Below, piece after piece: positions 53,087 to 62,307 of a DNA stretch of 64,000 nt. The position numbers and the translations under genes are program-made. Location: contig NZ_BMHT01000001.1 in the NCBI RefSeq assembly GCF_014641455.1, positions 496,001 to 560,000 of the forward strand, read 5' to 3'. Every line of letters begins with the position of its first letter. Positions within the stretch are counted from its first letter, which is position 1. Under the pieces are notes generated by a model. The model had not been told where the DNA came from. It was given only the letters and a program-made list of their open reading frames with translations, and searched no databases. The DNA comes from Hymenobacter cavernae (lineage in GTDB: Bacteria; Bacteroidota; Bacteroidia; Cytophagales; Hymenobacteraceae).

Positions 53087-53117
53087 AAAAGCGACTCTGA
53101 TGGGTCGCTTTTTTTAT
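53087..53117 (+). terminator. Terminator of the DUF3108 gene
   Basis: The stem AAAAGCGAC (53087-53095) pairs with GTCGCTTTT (53104-53112), followed by a T run. Confidence 0.85.
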
Positions 53118-53221
53118 GGCGCAACCGCAGACGGCTTCACAATATGGTAACACACCCTACCGCCCGGCAAGCGGTATTTTTGTCCTCGCGCATCTTCTTT
53201 TACAACCAAAAACCCCGTACC

Positions 53222-53920
53222 GTGCAACCAGCCGCCAACGCTAACGTCTACAAAATTCTGGTAGTAGATGACGACCCGGACATTGTAGAGCTACTGGAAT
53301 ACAACCTGCGCAAAGAAGGCTACGAGGTAGCCAGTGCCCCCGATGGTCGCAAAGCCTTGGATGTAGCGCCGCAGTTCAGCCCCGACATTATCTTGCTTGA
53401 TGTGATGATGCCGCACCTTGATGGTATTGCTACCTGCCAGCAGCTGCGGGAGCAACCTAGGTTCAAGGATACCTACATTATCTTTCTAACTGCCCGCGCT
53501 GAAGAATTCTCGGAAGTAGCCGCTTTTGAGGCTGGCGCCGACGACTTCATTGCCAAGCCCATCAAACCACGCGCGCTCCTGAGCCGCCTGGCCGCCCACG
53601 TGCGCCGCGACAAAGACCCGCAGCTTCTCTCGGATACAATCGAAATCAACGGCCTCACGATTGACCGCACCGGCTTTGCCGTCTTCCAGGATGGCCGCAA
53701 GATTACGCTTCCCAAAAAAGAGTTTGAGCTACTCGCCTTTCTGGCTACTTCGCCGCACAAAGTATTTGGCCGCGAGGAGCTTCTGCAAAATATCTGGGGC
53801 AATGATGTCTTCGTGCTCGCGCGCACCGTGGACGTGCACGTGCGTAAAGTGCGCGAGAAAGTCGGCGACCATCACATCCAGACCATCAAAGGCGTCGGCT
53901 ACAAGTTCAACACCGATTAG
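53222..53920 (+). CDS. PhoB/OmpR-type response regulator
   Basis: From the GTG at 53222 (V-Q-P-A-A-N-A-N) the 232-residue regulator has a receiver domain (about 10-125) with acidic pocket V-V-D-D-D-P-D, phospho-acceptor in L-L-D-V-M-M-P and the K-P-I-K-P region, and a C-terminal winged helix (about 140-230) with F-E-L-L-A-F-L and V-D-V-H-V-R-K-V-R. An ATG at 53144 would add 26 residues without homology, so GTG is preferred. It pairs with the histidine kinase downstream and probably controls a PhoB-like regulon, which is inference. Confidence 0.92.
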   Translation: MQPAANANVYKILVVDDDPDIVELLEYNLRKEGYEVASAPDGRKALDVAPQFSPDIILLDVMMPHLDGIATCQQLREQPRFKDTYIIFLTARAEEFSEVAAFEAGADDFIAKPIKPRALLSRLAAHVRRDKDPQLLSDTIEINGLTIDRTGFAVFQDGRKITLPKKEFELLAFLATSPHKVFGREELLQNIWGNDVFVLARTVDVHVRKVREKVGDHHIQTIKGVGYKFNTD

Positions 53921-54064
53921 AGGAAGGTTGAAGGCTGAATTGGAAAACAGCAATGCCAGGTTTCAGTCGGGTTCCGGCCAGCAACCTAGGTTTTCACTAC
54001 CTAAGCTACCGCTCAGAACTTCCAAAATCATTCAAGACTAAACATTTAACACGCAACACTTCAA

Positions 54065-55129
54065 ATGTCGTCCCGCGCCATTGCGATTTTGCTTTCCTTG
54101 CTCGTGGCCGGGGTGCTTACTGCATTTGCCTGGCTCGGCCCGACGCTGCCGTTCCAACAGGCCTTCCTGACGGGCGGCGTGACGATAGCGGCGTGCTTTC
54201 TGCTGATTTATCTCTCGTTTGAAGCGCTCATCTTTCGGGAAATCAACAACATCTACGCGGGATTGGAGCACATCAAGCGCAAAGAATTTCGCAAGCTTTC
54301 CAACCGCTTCCTGTTCCGCCCCGAGCCATTGAAGCGGATGCGGGACGAAATTCTGCAAATGGCGGAGCGCAAGCAGCGCGAGATTGACGAGCTCAAGCGC
54401 CTGCAAGTGCTCCGCCGCGAGTTTCTGGCCGATGTGTCGCACGAGCTCAAAACGCCCATTTTTGCCGCCCAGGGCTTCCTACACACAGTGCTGGATGGCG
54501 ACGTTGACGACGAGTTTTTGCGCCAGAAGTTTCTGCAAAAAGCCGCCAACAGCCTTGATACGCTCGACACCTTGGTGCAGGACTTAATTACGATAGCGCA
54601 GTTAGAAAAAGGTGTGGTACGCTTGCGCAAACAACCGTTCGATTTGACAGGTCTTATTCAGGAAATCTTTGAACAGCTTGAGTTGAAAGCTGCTCAGCGC
54701 CGTGTTACGCTGGAGCTGGTTGGTAGCGAGGAGCCGCTTAATGAGGTGTGGGTGCTAGCCGACCGCAACCGTATCCGGCAGGTACTGGTTAACCTGATTG
54801 ACAATGCCATCAAATACGGCCGGGAAGAAGGGAAAGTCATTGTCACGCTGACCGAGCGGGCTAAAGTAGTATCCGTTAGCGTCCACGACGACGGGGAAGG
54901 GATTCCTAAACAGCACCAAAACCGCATTTTTGAGCGTTTCTACCGCATTGATAAAAGTCGCTCGCGCGACTCTGGCGGCTCAGGGCTAGGTCTGGCCATT
55001 AGCAAGCACATTGTGGAGGCGCATAAATCCATAATCCGGGTGCACAGCGAAGTAGGCGAAGGCACAACGCTGGAGTTCAAGCTACCCAAGCCGAAAGCCG
55101 TCGTAGCAGAGGCCATGGCGCCTACCTAG
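54065..55129 (+). CDS. PhoR-like sensor histidine kinase
   Basis: The 354-residue kinase has two membrane helices near the N-terminus (about 5-25 and 35-55), a short cytoplasmic linker, an H-box D-V-S-H-E-L-K-T-P near 125-133, N-box L-I-D-N-A-I-K-Y-G near 247, and G-box G-S-G-L-G-L-A-I near 310-317. No large periplasmic sensor domain exists, so it may sense a membrane or cytoplasmic signal. It lies 144 bases behind the response regulator, and the two form a two-component pair. Confidence 0.94.
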   Translation: MSSRAIAILLSLLVAGVLTAFAWLGPTLPFQQAFLTGGVTIAACFLLIYLSFEALIFREINNIYAGLEHIKRKEFRKLSNRFLFRPEPLKRMRDEILQMAERKQREIDELKRLQVLRREFLADVSHELKTPIFAAQGFLHTVLDGDVDDEFLRQKFLQKAANSLDTLDTLVQDLITIAQLEKGVVRLRKQPFDLTGLIQEIFEQLELKAAQRRVTLELVGSEEPLNEVWVLADRNRIRQVLVNLIDNAIKYGREEGKVIVTLTERAKVVSVSVHDDGEGIPKQHQNRIFERFYRIDKSRSRDSGGSGLGLAISKHIVEAHKSIIRVHSEVGEGTTLEFKLPKPKAVVAEAMAPT

Positions 55130-55187
55130 GTTCGTTTGGGCCAGCAGGTACAATCGTCTACGCTTCCTTGCCGTACCTTTGGGTATC

Positions 55188-55901
55188 ATGAAGCAGCCCG
55201 ATTTCCAAGACCTTATTCTATTCGAAGACGACGACTTCGTCGTCATCAACAAGCCGCCGTTCCTGGCCACGCTCGACGAGCGTATCGGCAATGCGCCCAA
55301 CATCCTGCGCCTGGCCCGCGAGTACCACCCGGACATGCAAGCCTGTCACCGCTTGGATAAAGAGACTTCAGGTGCATTGGCGTTGGCGAAAAATCCGGAA
55401 GCCTACCGGCATCTTTCGATGCAGTTCGAAAACCGGCAGGTGCAGAAGCTCTATCATGCCGTAACTTGGGGAGTGCATCAATTTGATAATAAGCTCGTTG
55501 ATCGTAGCATCGAAACGACCACAAAAGGGAAAGCTAGGTTAGCTTATAAAGGCAAGCCCGCCGAAACCTATTTCACGACCCTGGAAACGTTTGCCCGGCA
55601 TACACTGGTACAATGCGTGCCCATCACCGGCCGTATGCACCAAATTCGCCTGCACCTGATGTACCTGCAAGCGCCCATCGTGAATGACACCCTGTATGGT
55701 GGCGAAGAGTTTTATCTGTCGTCGTTAAAAAAGCGCTTTAATATAAAAGAAGGTGAAGCCGAGCAGCCGTTTATCAAGCGCTTTGCTTTGCACGCAGCTA
55801 AGTTGATTTTCGCCCGGCTCAATGGCGAAGAAGTAACTGTAGAAGCGCCCTACCCTAAAGACTTCCGGGTCTTGGTAGAGGTGCTTCAGCAAAACCGATA
55901 G
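55188..55901 (+). CDS. RluA-family pseudouridine synthase
   Basis: From the ATG at 55188 (M-K-Q-P-D-F) the 237-residue enzyme has the catalytic H-R-L-D-K-E-T-S-G near residues 57-65 (Asp), the Y-H-A-V-T-W-G strand near 92 and G-R-M-H-Q-I-R-L-H-L near 152-161. It isomerises uridines in rRNA or tRNA; the site cannot be predicted. No S4 domain is present. A TTG three codons upstream is a less likely start. Confidence 0.9.
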   Translation: MKQPDFQDLILFEDDDFVVINKPPFLATLDERIGNAPNILRLAREYHPDMQACHRLDKETSGALALAKNPEAYRHLSMQFENRQVQKLYHAVTWGVHQFDNKLVDRSIETTTKGKARLAYKGKPAETYFTTLETFARHTLVQCVPITGRMHQIRLHLMYLQAPIVNDTLYGGEEFYLSSLKKRFNIKEGEAEQPFIKRFALHAAKLIFARLNGEEVTVEAPYPKDFRVLVEVLQQNR

Positions 55902-55952
55902 TTTGTAGCAAAGCACTCAGTAACTCTTTCAGGCACAATTATCAGCACGCTC

Positions 55953-55982
55953 TTGCTTTTCCCCTGAAAGTCAGTAATTTTG
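55953..55982 (+). promoter_or_regulatory. Promoter of the rplM-rpsI-rpsB operon
   Basis: TTG (55953-55955) is followed after 19 bases by TAATTTTG (55975-55982), an exact match to the Bacteroidota consensus. The start codon of rplM is 63 bases downstream. Confidence 0.75.
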
Positions 55983-56045
55983 TGTCCGTTTTTCCCGGAC
56001 CATATTTGGTCCTTCCTCATTTTCAAACGCTTACTCAACTCCCCA

Positions 56046-56498
56046 ATGGATCATCTGAGCTTCAAGACGCAATCCGTCAACAAAGCCAACGCCAATAAGG
56101 GCTGGGTCGTGATTGATGCTGGCGATGCACCGCTCGGCCGTTTGGCCAGCCAGATTGCCAATATCCTGCGCGGCAAACACAAGCCCTCATTCACGCCTAA
56201 CTCTGATTGCGGCGACTCAGTTATTGTAGTTAACGCCGACAAACTGCGCGTGACTGGCAAGAAACTGACCGACAAGATTTACGTAACGCACTCGGGCTAC
56301 CCAGGCGGCCAGAAGCGCGTAAACCTACGCGACAAGAAGGCTAAGAACTCGGCTAGCGTAATTGAGCACGCTGTAAAAGGCATGCTGCAAGGCAACCGCC
56401 TTGGCCGTGAGCAGTTCCGTAACTTGTTCGTGTACGCCGGTGCCGAGCACCCCCACGAAGCCCAGCAGCCCAAAGCTGTTGAATTCAAGAACCTGTAA
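56046..56498 (+). CDS. rplM: 50S ribosomal protein L13
   Basis: From the ATG at 56046 the 150-residue protein shows L13 signatures: W-V-V-I-D-A-G-D-A-P-L-G-R-L-A-S near 20-35, R-G-K-H-K near 42, and the V-x-V-T-G-K-K segment with Y-x-H-S-G-Y-P-G-G near 82-90. It is an early-assembling protein of the large subunit. It is followed by rpsI after 37 bases, the universal pair. A longer frame from 55980 would overlap the promoter. Confidence 0.97.
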   Translation: MDHLSFKTQSVNKANANKGWVVIDAGDAPLGRLASQIANILRGKHKPSFTPNSDCGDSVIVVNADKLRVTGKKLTDKIYVTHSGYPGGQKRVNLRDKKAKNSASVIEHAVKGMLQGNRLGREQFRNLFVYAGAEHPHEAQQPKAVEFKNL

Positions 56499-56535
56499 GT
56501 CAATCTGACTTGCTCTTTTTCTCTAATTCATTCTA

Positions 56536-56922
56536 ATGGAAATCTCCAACACCTCTGGTAGAAGAAAAACCTCGGTGGCCCGTATTTACATGCAGGCCGG
56601 GCAAGGGAATATCACTATCAACAACCGGGAAATGAAGGCCTATTTCGGCAATGAACTCCTGGAAAACATCGTGAACCAACCTTTCGCAACGCTTGAGAAA
56701 CTCGGGCAGTACGACGTGAAGGTTAACGTGCGCGGCGGTGGTATTGCTGCTCAAGCTGAGGCAATCCGCCTGGCTATTTCTAAAGCCCTCACCAGCGAAG
56801 ACGCCGATGCGCGTCCGGCGCTGAAGAAAGAAGGCTTCCTGACGCGCGACCCCCGCATGGTTGAACGCAAGAAGTTCGGCCGTCGCAAAGCTCGCCGCTC
56901 GTTCCAGTTCTCGAAACGCTAA
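56536..56922 (+). CDS. rpsI: 30S ribosomal protein S9
   Basis: The 128-residue protein has the S9 pattern: T-S-G-R-R-K-T-S-V-A-R near 4-14, the G-G-G-I-x-A-Q-A-E-A-I-R-L-A-I region near 71-84, and the basic tail E-R-K-K-F-G-R-R-K-A-R-R with terminal K-R that reaches the tRNA site. It sits between rplM and rpsB in one operon. Confidence 0.97.
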   Translation: MEISNTSGRRKTSVARIYMQAGQGNITINNREMKAYFGNELLENIVNQPFATLEKLGQYDVKVNVRGGGIAAQAEAIRLAISKALTSEDADARPALKKEGFLTRDPRMVERKKFGRRKARRSFQFSKR

Positions 56923-56943
56923 TCTTCCAGAGGAAATCACATC

Positions 56944-57711
56944 ATGGCTCAGTCCACCACATATAAAGACCTGCTCGACGCTGGTGCCCACTTTGGTCAC
57001 CTTACGCGCAAGTGGGACCCGAAAATGGCGCCGTACATCTTCATGGAGAAGAACGGCATCCATATCATTGACCTGAACAAAACGCTTGTTTCGCTGGATC
57101 AGGCTACCAACGCTATCCGCAACATCGCTAAGAGCGGCCGCAAGGTTATGTTTGTGGCTACCAAGAAGCAGGCGCAGGAAATCGTAACGGAAGAGGCTAA
57201 GCGCCTTAAAATGCCGTTCGTAACTGACCGCTGGTTGGGTGGTATGCTCACCAACTTTGCTACAGTTCGCAAGTCGCTGAAGAAAATGAGCACCATTGAC
57301 AAGATGGTGAAGGAAAATACGGCCTATGCAGCTTTGGCTAAGCGTGAGCGCCTAATGCTGTCGCGTGAGCGTGAGAAACTGGAGCGTGTGCTAGGTGGCG
57401 TAGCCGACCTAAGCCGCCTGCCCGCTGCCCTGTTCGTAGTAGACGTTAAGCGCGAGCATATCGCCGTGAAAGAAGCTCAAAAGCTGAACATCCCGGTATT
57501 TGCTATCTGCGATACGAACTCGAACCCTGAGCTGGTAGATTTCCCGATTCCCGCTAACGATGACGCCTCGAAGTCAATCTCGCTGATTGTGAACGCAATT
57601 GGCAAGGCTATCGAAGAAGGCCTTTCAGAGCGCAAAGTTGACAAAGAAGAGTCCGACCGTAAGCAGTCGGAGGACGAAGGTATCCAAGAGAAGCAAAACG
57701 CCGACGAATAG
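56944..57711 (+). CDS. rpsB: 30S ribosomal protein S2
   Basis: The 255-residue protein has [10 protein letters not shown] near 10-19, W-D-P-K-M-A-P-Y near 24, the [10 protein letters not shown] block near 96-105 and [10 protein letters not shown] near 184. The acidic C-terminus is normal. It lies 21 bases behind rpsI; a hairpin and tsf follow. Confidence 0.97.
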   Translation: MAQSTTYKDLLDAGAHFGHLTRKWDPKMAPYIFMEKNGIHIIDLNKTLVSLDQATNAIRNIAKSGRKVMFVATKKQAQEIVTEEAKRLKMPFVTDRWLGGMLTNFATVRKSLKKMSTIDKMVKENTAYAALAKRERLMLSREREKLERVLGGVADLSRLPAALFVVDVKREHIAVKEAQKLNIPVFAICDTNSNPELVDFPIPANDDASKSISLIVNAIGKAIEEGLSERKVDKEESDRKQSEDEGIQEKQNADE

Positions 57712-57733
57712 GCTGCTTCTTAATTGAGAAGAG

Positions 57734-57772
57734 GGGAACATGCGAAGCACTCGGCTCCGATGTTCCCTTTTT
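57734..57772 (+). terminator. Hairpin between rpsB and tsf
   Basis: GGGAACAT (57734-57741) pairs with ATGTTCCC (57760-57767) around an 18-base loop and is followed by T5. It may end most transcripts so that tsf is expressed at a different level. Confidence 0.75.
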
Positions 57773-57902
57773 CTTTACCCACTTTCCCTGTCAAATTGAC
57801 CGGCACCTAGGCTCTGGTACAATCAATGGAGAAGAATACGGAAGGTTTTACACCTTCTGTACTAGAAGAAATTATCACCCCTACACCCATAAACTCACAG
57901 GA

Positions 57903-58736
57903 ATGGCTATTACCGCCCAAGACGTGAACAAGCTCCGCGCTATGACTGGCGCGGGCATGATGGATTGCAAAAAAGCTCTGACCGAAGCCAACGGTGACTT
58001 CGAAGCCGCCCGCGATATTCTGCGCAAGCAAGGTCAGAAAATTGCTGACAAACGTGCCGAAAACGAAACCTCCGAAGGTATGGTTTTGGTGAATGTAAGC
58101 GAAGACGGTACTGCTGGTAAGCTGGTAGCTTTGGCTTGCGAAACAGAGTCCGTAGCTAAAGTGGCGAACTTCCGTGAGCTTGCTCAGCAAGTTCTCGATG
58201 CTGCCGTACGTACAAACGCTAGTACTAAGGAAGATCTGTTGGCAACCAAAGAAGCTGACGGCCTGACTGTACAAGAGCACATCACCGACTTGATGGGCAA
58301 AATTGGCGAGAAGATCGACGTAACTTATGCTACGCTCACTGCTGAGAAAGTAGCCTCCTATATCCACTCCGACAACAAAAAAGGTGTGTTGGTAGGCCTG
58401 CAAAACGTAGGTGGCGCCGACATCACTGAAGTAGGTCGCGATGTAGCCATGCAAATCGTAGCCATGAAGCCAGTAGCCGTTGACAAGGAAGGTGTCGATT
58501 CTGCTACCGTAGAACGCGAAATCGAAATTGGTAAGGAGCAAGCCCGCGCTGAAGGTAAGCCCGAAGCTATGCTGGAGAAAATCGCACAAGGCAAGCTCAA
58601 CAAGTTCTACAAAGACAATACTCTGCTGAACCAAGAGTTTGTGAAAGACAACTCTGTAACGATTGCTAAGTTGCTCGACAACAAACAAAAAGGTTTGACG
58701 GTAACAGACTTCAAGCGTGTAGCTATTGGCGCTTAG
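57903..58736 (+). CDS. tsf: Translation elongation factor Ts
   Basis: The 277-residue protein has the N-terminal L-R-A-M-T-G-A-G-M-M-D-C-K-K-A-L near 10-25, the E-T-E-S-V-A-K core near 80, and the C-terminal H-S-D-N-K-K-G-V region near 150. It recycles EF-Tu by exchanging GDP for GTP. Normal order rpsB-tsf with a 191-base gap. Confidence 0.97.
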   Translation: MAITAQDVNKLRAMTGAGMMDCKKALTEANGDFEAARDILRKQGQKIADKRAENETSEGMVLVNVSEDGTAGKLVALACETESVAKVANFRELAQQVLDAAVRTNASTKEDLLATKEADGLTVQEHITDLMGKIGEKIDVTYATLTAEKVASYIHSDNKKGVLVGLQNVGGADITEVGRDVAMQIVAMKPVAVDKEGVDSATVEREIEIGKEQARAEGKPEAMLEKIAQGKLNKFYKDNTLLNQEFVKDNSVTIAKLLDNKQKGLTVTDFKRVAIGA

Positions 58737-58769
58737 CTTCTGCGCTAATCTTGAGCTTAGATCTTATGT

Positions 58770-58806
58770 AAAGCCACTGGTAAGACCAGTGGCTTTACTT
58801 TTTATA
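58770..58806 (+). terminator. Terminator of tsf
   Basis: A perfect 12-bp stem (AAAGCCACTGGT at 58770-58781 with 58785-58796) has a three-base loop and is followed by ACTTTTTAT. Confidence 0.9.
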
Positions 58807-59236
58807 ATTATTTTTATAATTTATTAACATAAATTAACATCCTCAATATGAGAAATAGCCTAATACATTACATGGACCAAATAGCATGATAGCTGATTAA
58901 AATAATATTAAAGTATGCTAACATGGCTTATACTTGCCGTTCCATATAACTTTATCTGTTTAGATACGTAACATTACTAATTTTCTATTATTGGGAATAT
59001 TGTACATTTTTAGGAAAATTCACTTTTTAACACATCGCTGATTTTGTTAATAAACCCCTTTTATCTTGAGAAAAGTTAGTTTGACCCACATTTTAAGCGA
59101 ATTGGTCTATAAGAGGATATATTGATTTTTCTAATAATCAATATATAAATATTTATATTAATATAAATAATGTAGAAATTGCTTGCGTCTTCAGGACTTA
59201 ACCAACCTCTTCTCACCATTATTTGCACAATACATT
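58807..59236. other. Strongly AT-rich gap without genes
   Basis: This stretch is by far the most AT-rich of the window, with runs such as AATATATAAATATTTATAT near 59140-59170. It lacks any CTAGGT motif and any credible frame. It probably contains the promoter of the next gene; bending or nucleoid-protein binding is likely. Confidence 0.6.
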
Positions 59237-59920
59237 ATGAAACTGAATGCCAGTCCCTTCCATTCCGTAACAGGGGAGTTATTACCAGCCTACCGCGACG
59301 CCTACCTACGCGGTGACCTGTCTAGCAAAAACACAGAAGCGGTAGACGCTTACATGAAGGCTAACAGCCGGCGTGCTGATGAAACGCTGCGTCGCTTTTA
59401 TGAAATGAAGAACCTAGGTCACGATGTAAAACCTGTGGGCTGGGTACAACGTCAGTTTGATTTGATTCATACGGAGCCGCAGCGCTTCCGCCAGCGGGCC
59501 GCTACCCTAATTGTTAGTGCTGCAATGCTTGGTGGAGCTGTGTTTGCTGGTAGCAATGGCTCCGTGACAAATGCGTCTACATCTAACTCGGAGCTCTCTG
59601 CTTCTGCGGTTGCGGAGTCGGAAGCAGCCAATAGTATGCTGCGAATTGCAACCGTTCGTGGCCGCATCCTAGACGAAAGTGGTCGTCCGTTGGTTGGCGC
59701 AACCGTAATGCAGAAGGGAAGCTTCCATGGGGTAAGCACCAATGCTAAAGGAGAATACACCCTTCGCTTGCCAGCCAACCAGCCCGTTACACTCCAATAT
59801 GGTTATGGCGGCTACGCAGATGAGGAAGTGAAAGTGCAAGGCAGCCGGGTAGAGAACATGACTCTCTTACCGCGCGAAAAAGAAAAGAATACGAAGAAGA
59901 GACACTGGCTCTTCTTCTAA
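59237..59920 (+). CDS. Carboxypeptidase-regulatory-domain membrane protein
   Basis: From the ATG at 59237 (M-K-L-N-A-S-P-F) the 227-residue protein has a hydrophilic N-terminal helix-rich region (1-85) without signal peptide, one membrane helix near 88-106 (A-A-T-L-I-V-S-A-A-M-L-G-G-A-V), a Ser/Ala linker and a carboxypeptidase-like beta-sandwich about 140-215 (R-G-R-I-L-D-E-S-G-R-P-L-V-G-A-T-V, G-E-Y-T-L-R-L). The layout with cytoplasmic N-domain and periplasmic receiver domain recalls anti-sigma-like transducers of the TonB systems, but no sigma gene is near. The tail is basic. Confidence 0.75.
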   Translation: MKLNASPFHSVTGELLPAYRDAYLRGDLSSKNTEAVDAYMKANSRRADETLRRFYEMKNLGHDVKPVGWVQRQFDLIHTEPQRFRQRAATLIVSAAMLGGAVFAGSNGSVTNASTSNSELSASAVAESEAANSMLRIATVRGRILDESGRPLVGATVMQKGSFHGVSTNAKGEYTLRLPANQPVTLQYGYGGYADEEVKVQGSRVENMTLLPREKEKNTKKRHWLFF

Positions 59921-60241
59921 GTGCTAGGTTTATCCTGGTCTGTCAAAAGCTCTTTATTTCAAAGGCTTCGACAGACCAGATTTTTTTGTATCCTCTCGTA
60001 ATCCTGTCATTTACTTGCACAAAGCTGTAAGCCAAGGCCAAAAAGCACACTTACTTCTGTGTGCTTACCGCCGTTAAGAGATCTATTTTTTATAAAAGGC
60101 AAACACAACGCTTGTGTTAAGATGATATTGGTCTAGTTTTTGGAATAAGCCAATTATCCAAGCGTTTTTAAAGCATATGGTCAAATCCGTATTGGATAAA
60201 TCATAATATACAAACATCCTCTTCTATTCTTTTTTTGTTAG
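59921..60241. other. AT-rich gap with terminator
   Basis: It holds a hairpin at 59935-59984 and an AT-rich part (60060-60240) that must contain the promoter of the roadblock pair. Long T runs (60229-60238) precede the start codon. No gene is seen. Confidence 0.5.
59935..59987 (+). terminator. Terminator after the membrane protein gene
   Basis: CTGGTCTGTC (59935-59944) pairs with GACAGACCAG (59970-59979), 25-base loop with extra pairing, followed by T7. Confidence 0.85.
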
Positions 60242-60664
60242 ATGAAAATCCCTTTCCTAACTAAACCTACCATTAAGAAGGTCACTGGAGAGGCATTTGG
60301 CACTGAGCGAACCCAACTTGCTACACTCGTGGATAAGTTTCTGCAGGAATTACCTGAACTGATAGCTTTATCTGTGGTAGAAATAAAGTCGGGACGCACG
60401 CTGGCTGCTTATACTTCACATGTCAATTTTGACCCTTACAAGCTTACCACACTCAGTACCAAAGTTGTAAAAGAGTTCCAAAAAGCCCTTACGACTCCCT
60501 GGCTCACCAATCAGGAAATCAACGATTTAGCTATCGTACTCGAAGACCAGTTTCATATCATCCGCCTTATGGCCGACAAGCGTCGCTACTGCTACTTGGC
60601 GGTTAAGACCAGCGATACGAATATGGCTATTGCGCGCGAAATTATGCGCACCCTCACAGCATAG
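60242..60664 (+). CDS. Roadblock/LC7-like protein, first of two paralogues
   Basis: The 140-residue protein has a 35-residue basic N-terminal extension and then a roadblock-like alpha/beta region: F-L-Q-E-L-P-E-L-I-A-L-S-V-V-E near 36-50, G-R-T-L-A-A-Y, a long helix, D-Q-F-H-I-I-R-L near 108, and Y-L-A-V-K-T-S-D-T-N-M-A near 120-131. The next gene encodes a clear paralogue. Roadblock proteins (such as MglB) act on small GTPases in polarity and motility, but no GTPase gene lies near. Family assignment is moderate. Confidence 0.65.
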   Translation: MKIPFLTKPTIKKVTGEAFGTERTQLATLVDKFLQELPELIALSVVEIKSGRTLAAYTSHVNFDPYKLTTLSTKVVKEFQKALTTPWLTNQEINDLAIVLEDQFHIIRLMADKRRYCYLAVKTSDTNMAIAREIMRTLTA

Positions 60665-60716
60665 ACTTACACATTTCCCTCTCTAATTTTTCACATCTTA
60701 TTTTTTACTTATTCAA

Positions 60717-61082
60717 ATGAGTGCCACTCCAAATTCAACCATTCAGAGCATTCTGAAAGAACTCCCCACCCTAGTTTCTGTAGCAGTAGTTGAAACTGAA
60801 ACCGGCATGCCGCTGGCTTTCCACTCCAACGTGGCTGATTTCGACGTTGAAACTGCTGCTGCTTACAACACAGAGGTAGTAAAAGCTAAATTAAAAGCTC
60901 TTTCTGCTCTGAAGCTAAACCAAAAGATTCAGGATATCCTGCTGACGCTTACTGATCAGCTGCACCTGCTGAAGCTTTCTCCTGATGGTGGCAAGTTCAT
61001 CTATCTGGCTGTTAACGCCAAAGACACCAACTTGGCTATGGCTCGTAACATCCTGAAAGGCCACGCTGACGTGTTGAACTAG
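60717..61082 (+). CDS. Roadblock/LC7-like protein, second paralogue
   Basis: The 121-residue protein aligns with its neighbour across nearly its full length: L-K-E-L-P-T-L-V-S-V-A-V-V-E, G-M-P-L-A-F, D-Q-L-H-L-L-K-L and Y-L-A-V-N-A-K-D-T-N-L-A-M-A-R. It lacks the basic N-terminal extension of the first copy. The gap between them is 52 bases. Both could form a heterodimer. A strong terminator follows. Confidence 0.68.
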   Translation: MSATPNSTIQSILKELPTLVSVAVVETETGMPLAFHSNVADFDVETAAAYNTEVVKAKLKALSALKLNQKIQDILLTLTDQLHLLKLSPDGGKFIYLAVNAKDTNLAMARNILKGHADVLN

Positions 61083-61109
61083 TCAGGTTCGCTCTGAAGT
61101 AATTTACGA

Positions 61110-61146
61110 GAAAGCCCGGTAGCACTATGCTACCGGGCTTTCTTCG
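61110..61146. terminator. Terminator behind the roadblock pair
   Basis: A perfect 15-bp stem (61110-61124 with 61128-61142, GAAAGCCCGGTAGCA) has a three-base loop and T-rich flank. It lies between convergent genes. Confidence 0.9.
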
Positions 61147-61188
61147 TTGGTCGGAATGATAGCTAGGCTATATTGTGTTGGATTAGGG

Positions 61189-62244
61189 TTATTGCTGTTG
61201 CCAAGCTTCTACCCGGATTACGGCGTTGCGGCGCAGATTCAGGTAAAACAATCCATAATCAGCGATGTGGAAAGATGCACGCAGCTGCGGCTGACCAGGC
61301 AATAGGAAACGAGGATAACCGGTTAAGGCTGGAGGATGAATCCAGAGTAGGCCATTATGCACTTTAGCATCGACGAGATGCAAGTCAATCCGGTCGAATG
61401 ATTGTGGAACACCACCTAGGTTTAGCTTAGCGGGAGCAGCAACTGTATCAATTCGCCAGGTAAGGGGATTAGTGGCTATGCCGCCTTCGAAAGGCGGATA
61501 ATCTTTGCCCCATTCTACAGAATTCCAACTTACGTAGCAGCCGGTTTGAGTTGAGTCGAGGCACGGCTTGATGGTTTGATATTCATCACCCTTAACGTTG
61601 AAGCCGATCAGATAGGCAGCAACGAGTTGTTTGCGCAGCGCTGGATTGCTATCAAAGAAATCGTGGAGCAAGCGCGTAGCATGTACGGTGCCTTGACTGT
61701 GGCTCGCGATAATGATGGGGCGACCTTGGTTGTAATGATCTAGGTAATACTGAAAAGCGGCTTTGATGTCGCTATAAGCTAGGTTTAAAGCTTGCTTGCC
61801 ATCCTCCCCTTTTACATCGAAGAACGAAAACAACGTGGCCTGCCGGTAGCGCGGAGCGTAGATGCGACCAGCGGCATTGAACACACTGGCTTGCTTGCGC
61901 AACGTGCTACGATCCGTAAACCGGTTTACGTTCTCATCCCGCAAGCTAGCATTCCAATTGCCTCGCCCGTAGAAAGTAGTAGGATGCACAAAAAATACAT
62001 CGGCAGCGGCAGTACGCTGCTGGTCTGGAAGAGCGGTACCGTGCGGCACGGCGTCGGCGGAGTCGCGGCGGGTAGGCAAGGCAGCCCAGTTGTTTAGTTC
62101 AGCGTAGTCGGGGCTATCCGACGGTTTGTAACTGGAAAAATCACGGCTGGGTTTAATAACCTGCGTACACGAAGAAAGAACACCAGCGGCCAGCACGAGT
62201 GACAAACCTAGCTTAGAGCGAAACACAAAAAAGAGCGACATCAA
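61189..62244 (-). CDS. DUF3089 alpha/beta-hydrolase lipoprotein
   Basis: The 351-residue protein has a lipoprotein signal ending L-S-S-C near residue 26, and the DUF3089 fold: D-V-F-F-V-H-P-T-T-F near 82-91, nucleophile in S-H-S-Q-G-T near 181-186, and C-Y-V-S-W-N-S near 237-243. The lipase-like Gly-x-Ser-x-Gly is present as S-H-S-Q-G. It should hydrolyse an ester or similar bond at the periplasmic face; substrate is unknown. Neighbour on the same strand is the SHOCT protein. Confidence 0.86.
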   Translation of the reverse strand: MMSLFFVFRSKLGLSLVLAAGVLSSCTQVIKPSRDFSSYKPSDSPDYAELNNWAALPTRRDSADAVPHGTALPDQQRTAAADVFFVHPTTFYGRGNWNASLRDENVNRFTDRSTLRKQASVFNAAGRIYAPRYRQATLFSFFDVKGEDGKQALNLAYSDIKAAFQYYLDHYNQGRPIIIASHSQGTVHATRLLHDFFDSNPALRKQLVAAYLIGFNVKGDEYQTIKPCLDSTQTGCYVSWNSVEWGKDYPPFEGGIATNPLTWRIDTVAAPAKLNLGGVPQSFDRIDLHLVDAKVHNGLLWIHPPALTGYPRFLLPGQPQLRASFHIADYGLFYLNLRRNAVIRVEAWQQQ

Positions 62245-62307
62245 AGAAGCCGGCGAATGACCAGTGAAATTATTGAGCTAGCAGACAGCGGATGCTAGCT
62301 CAAAAGG

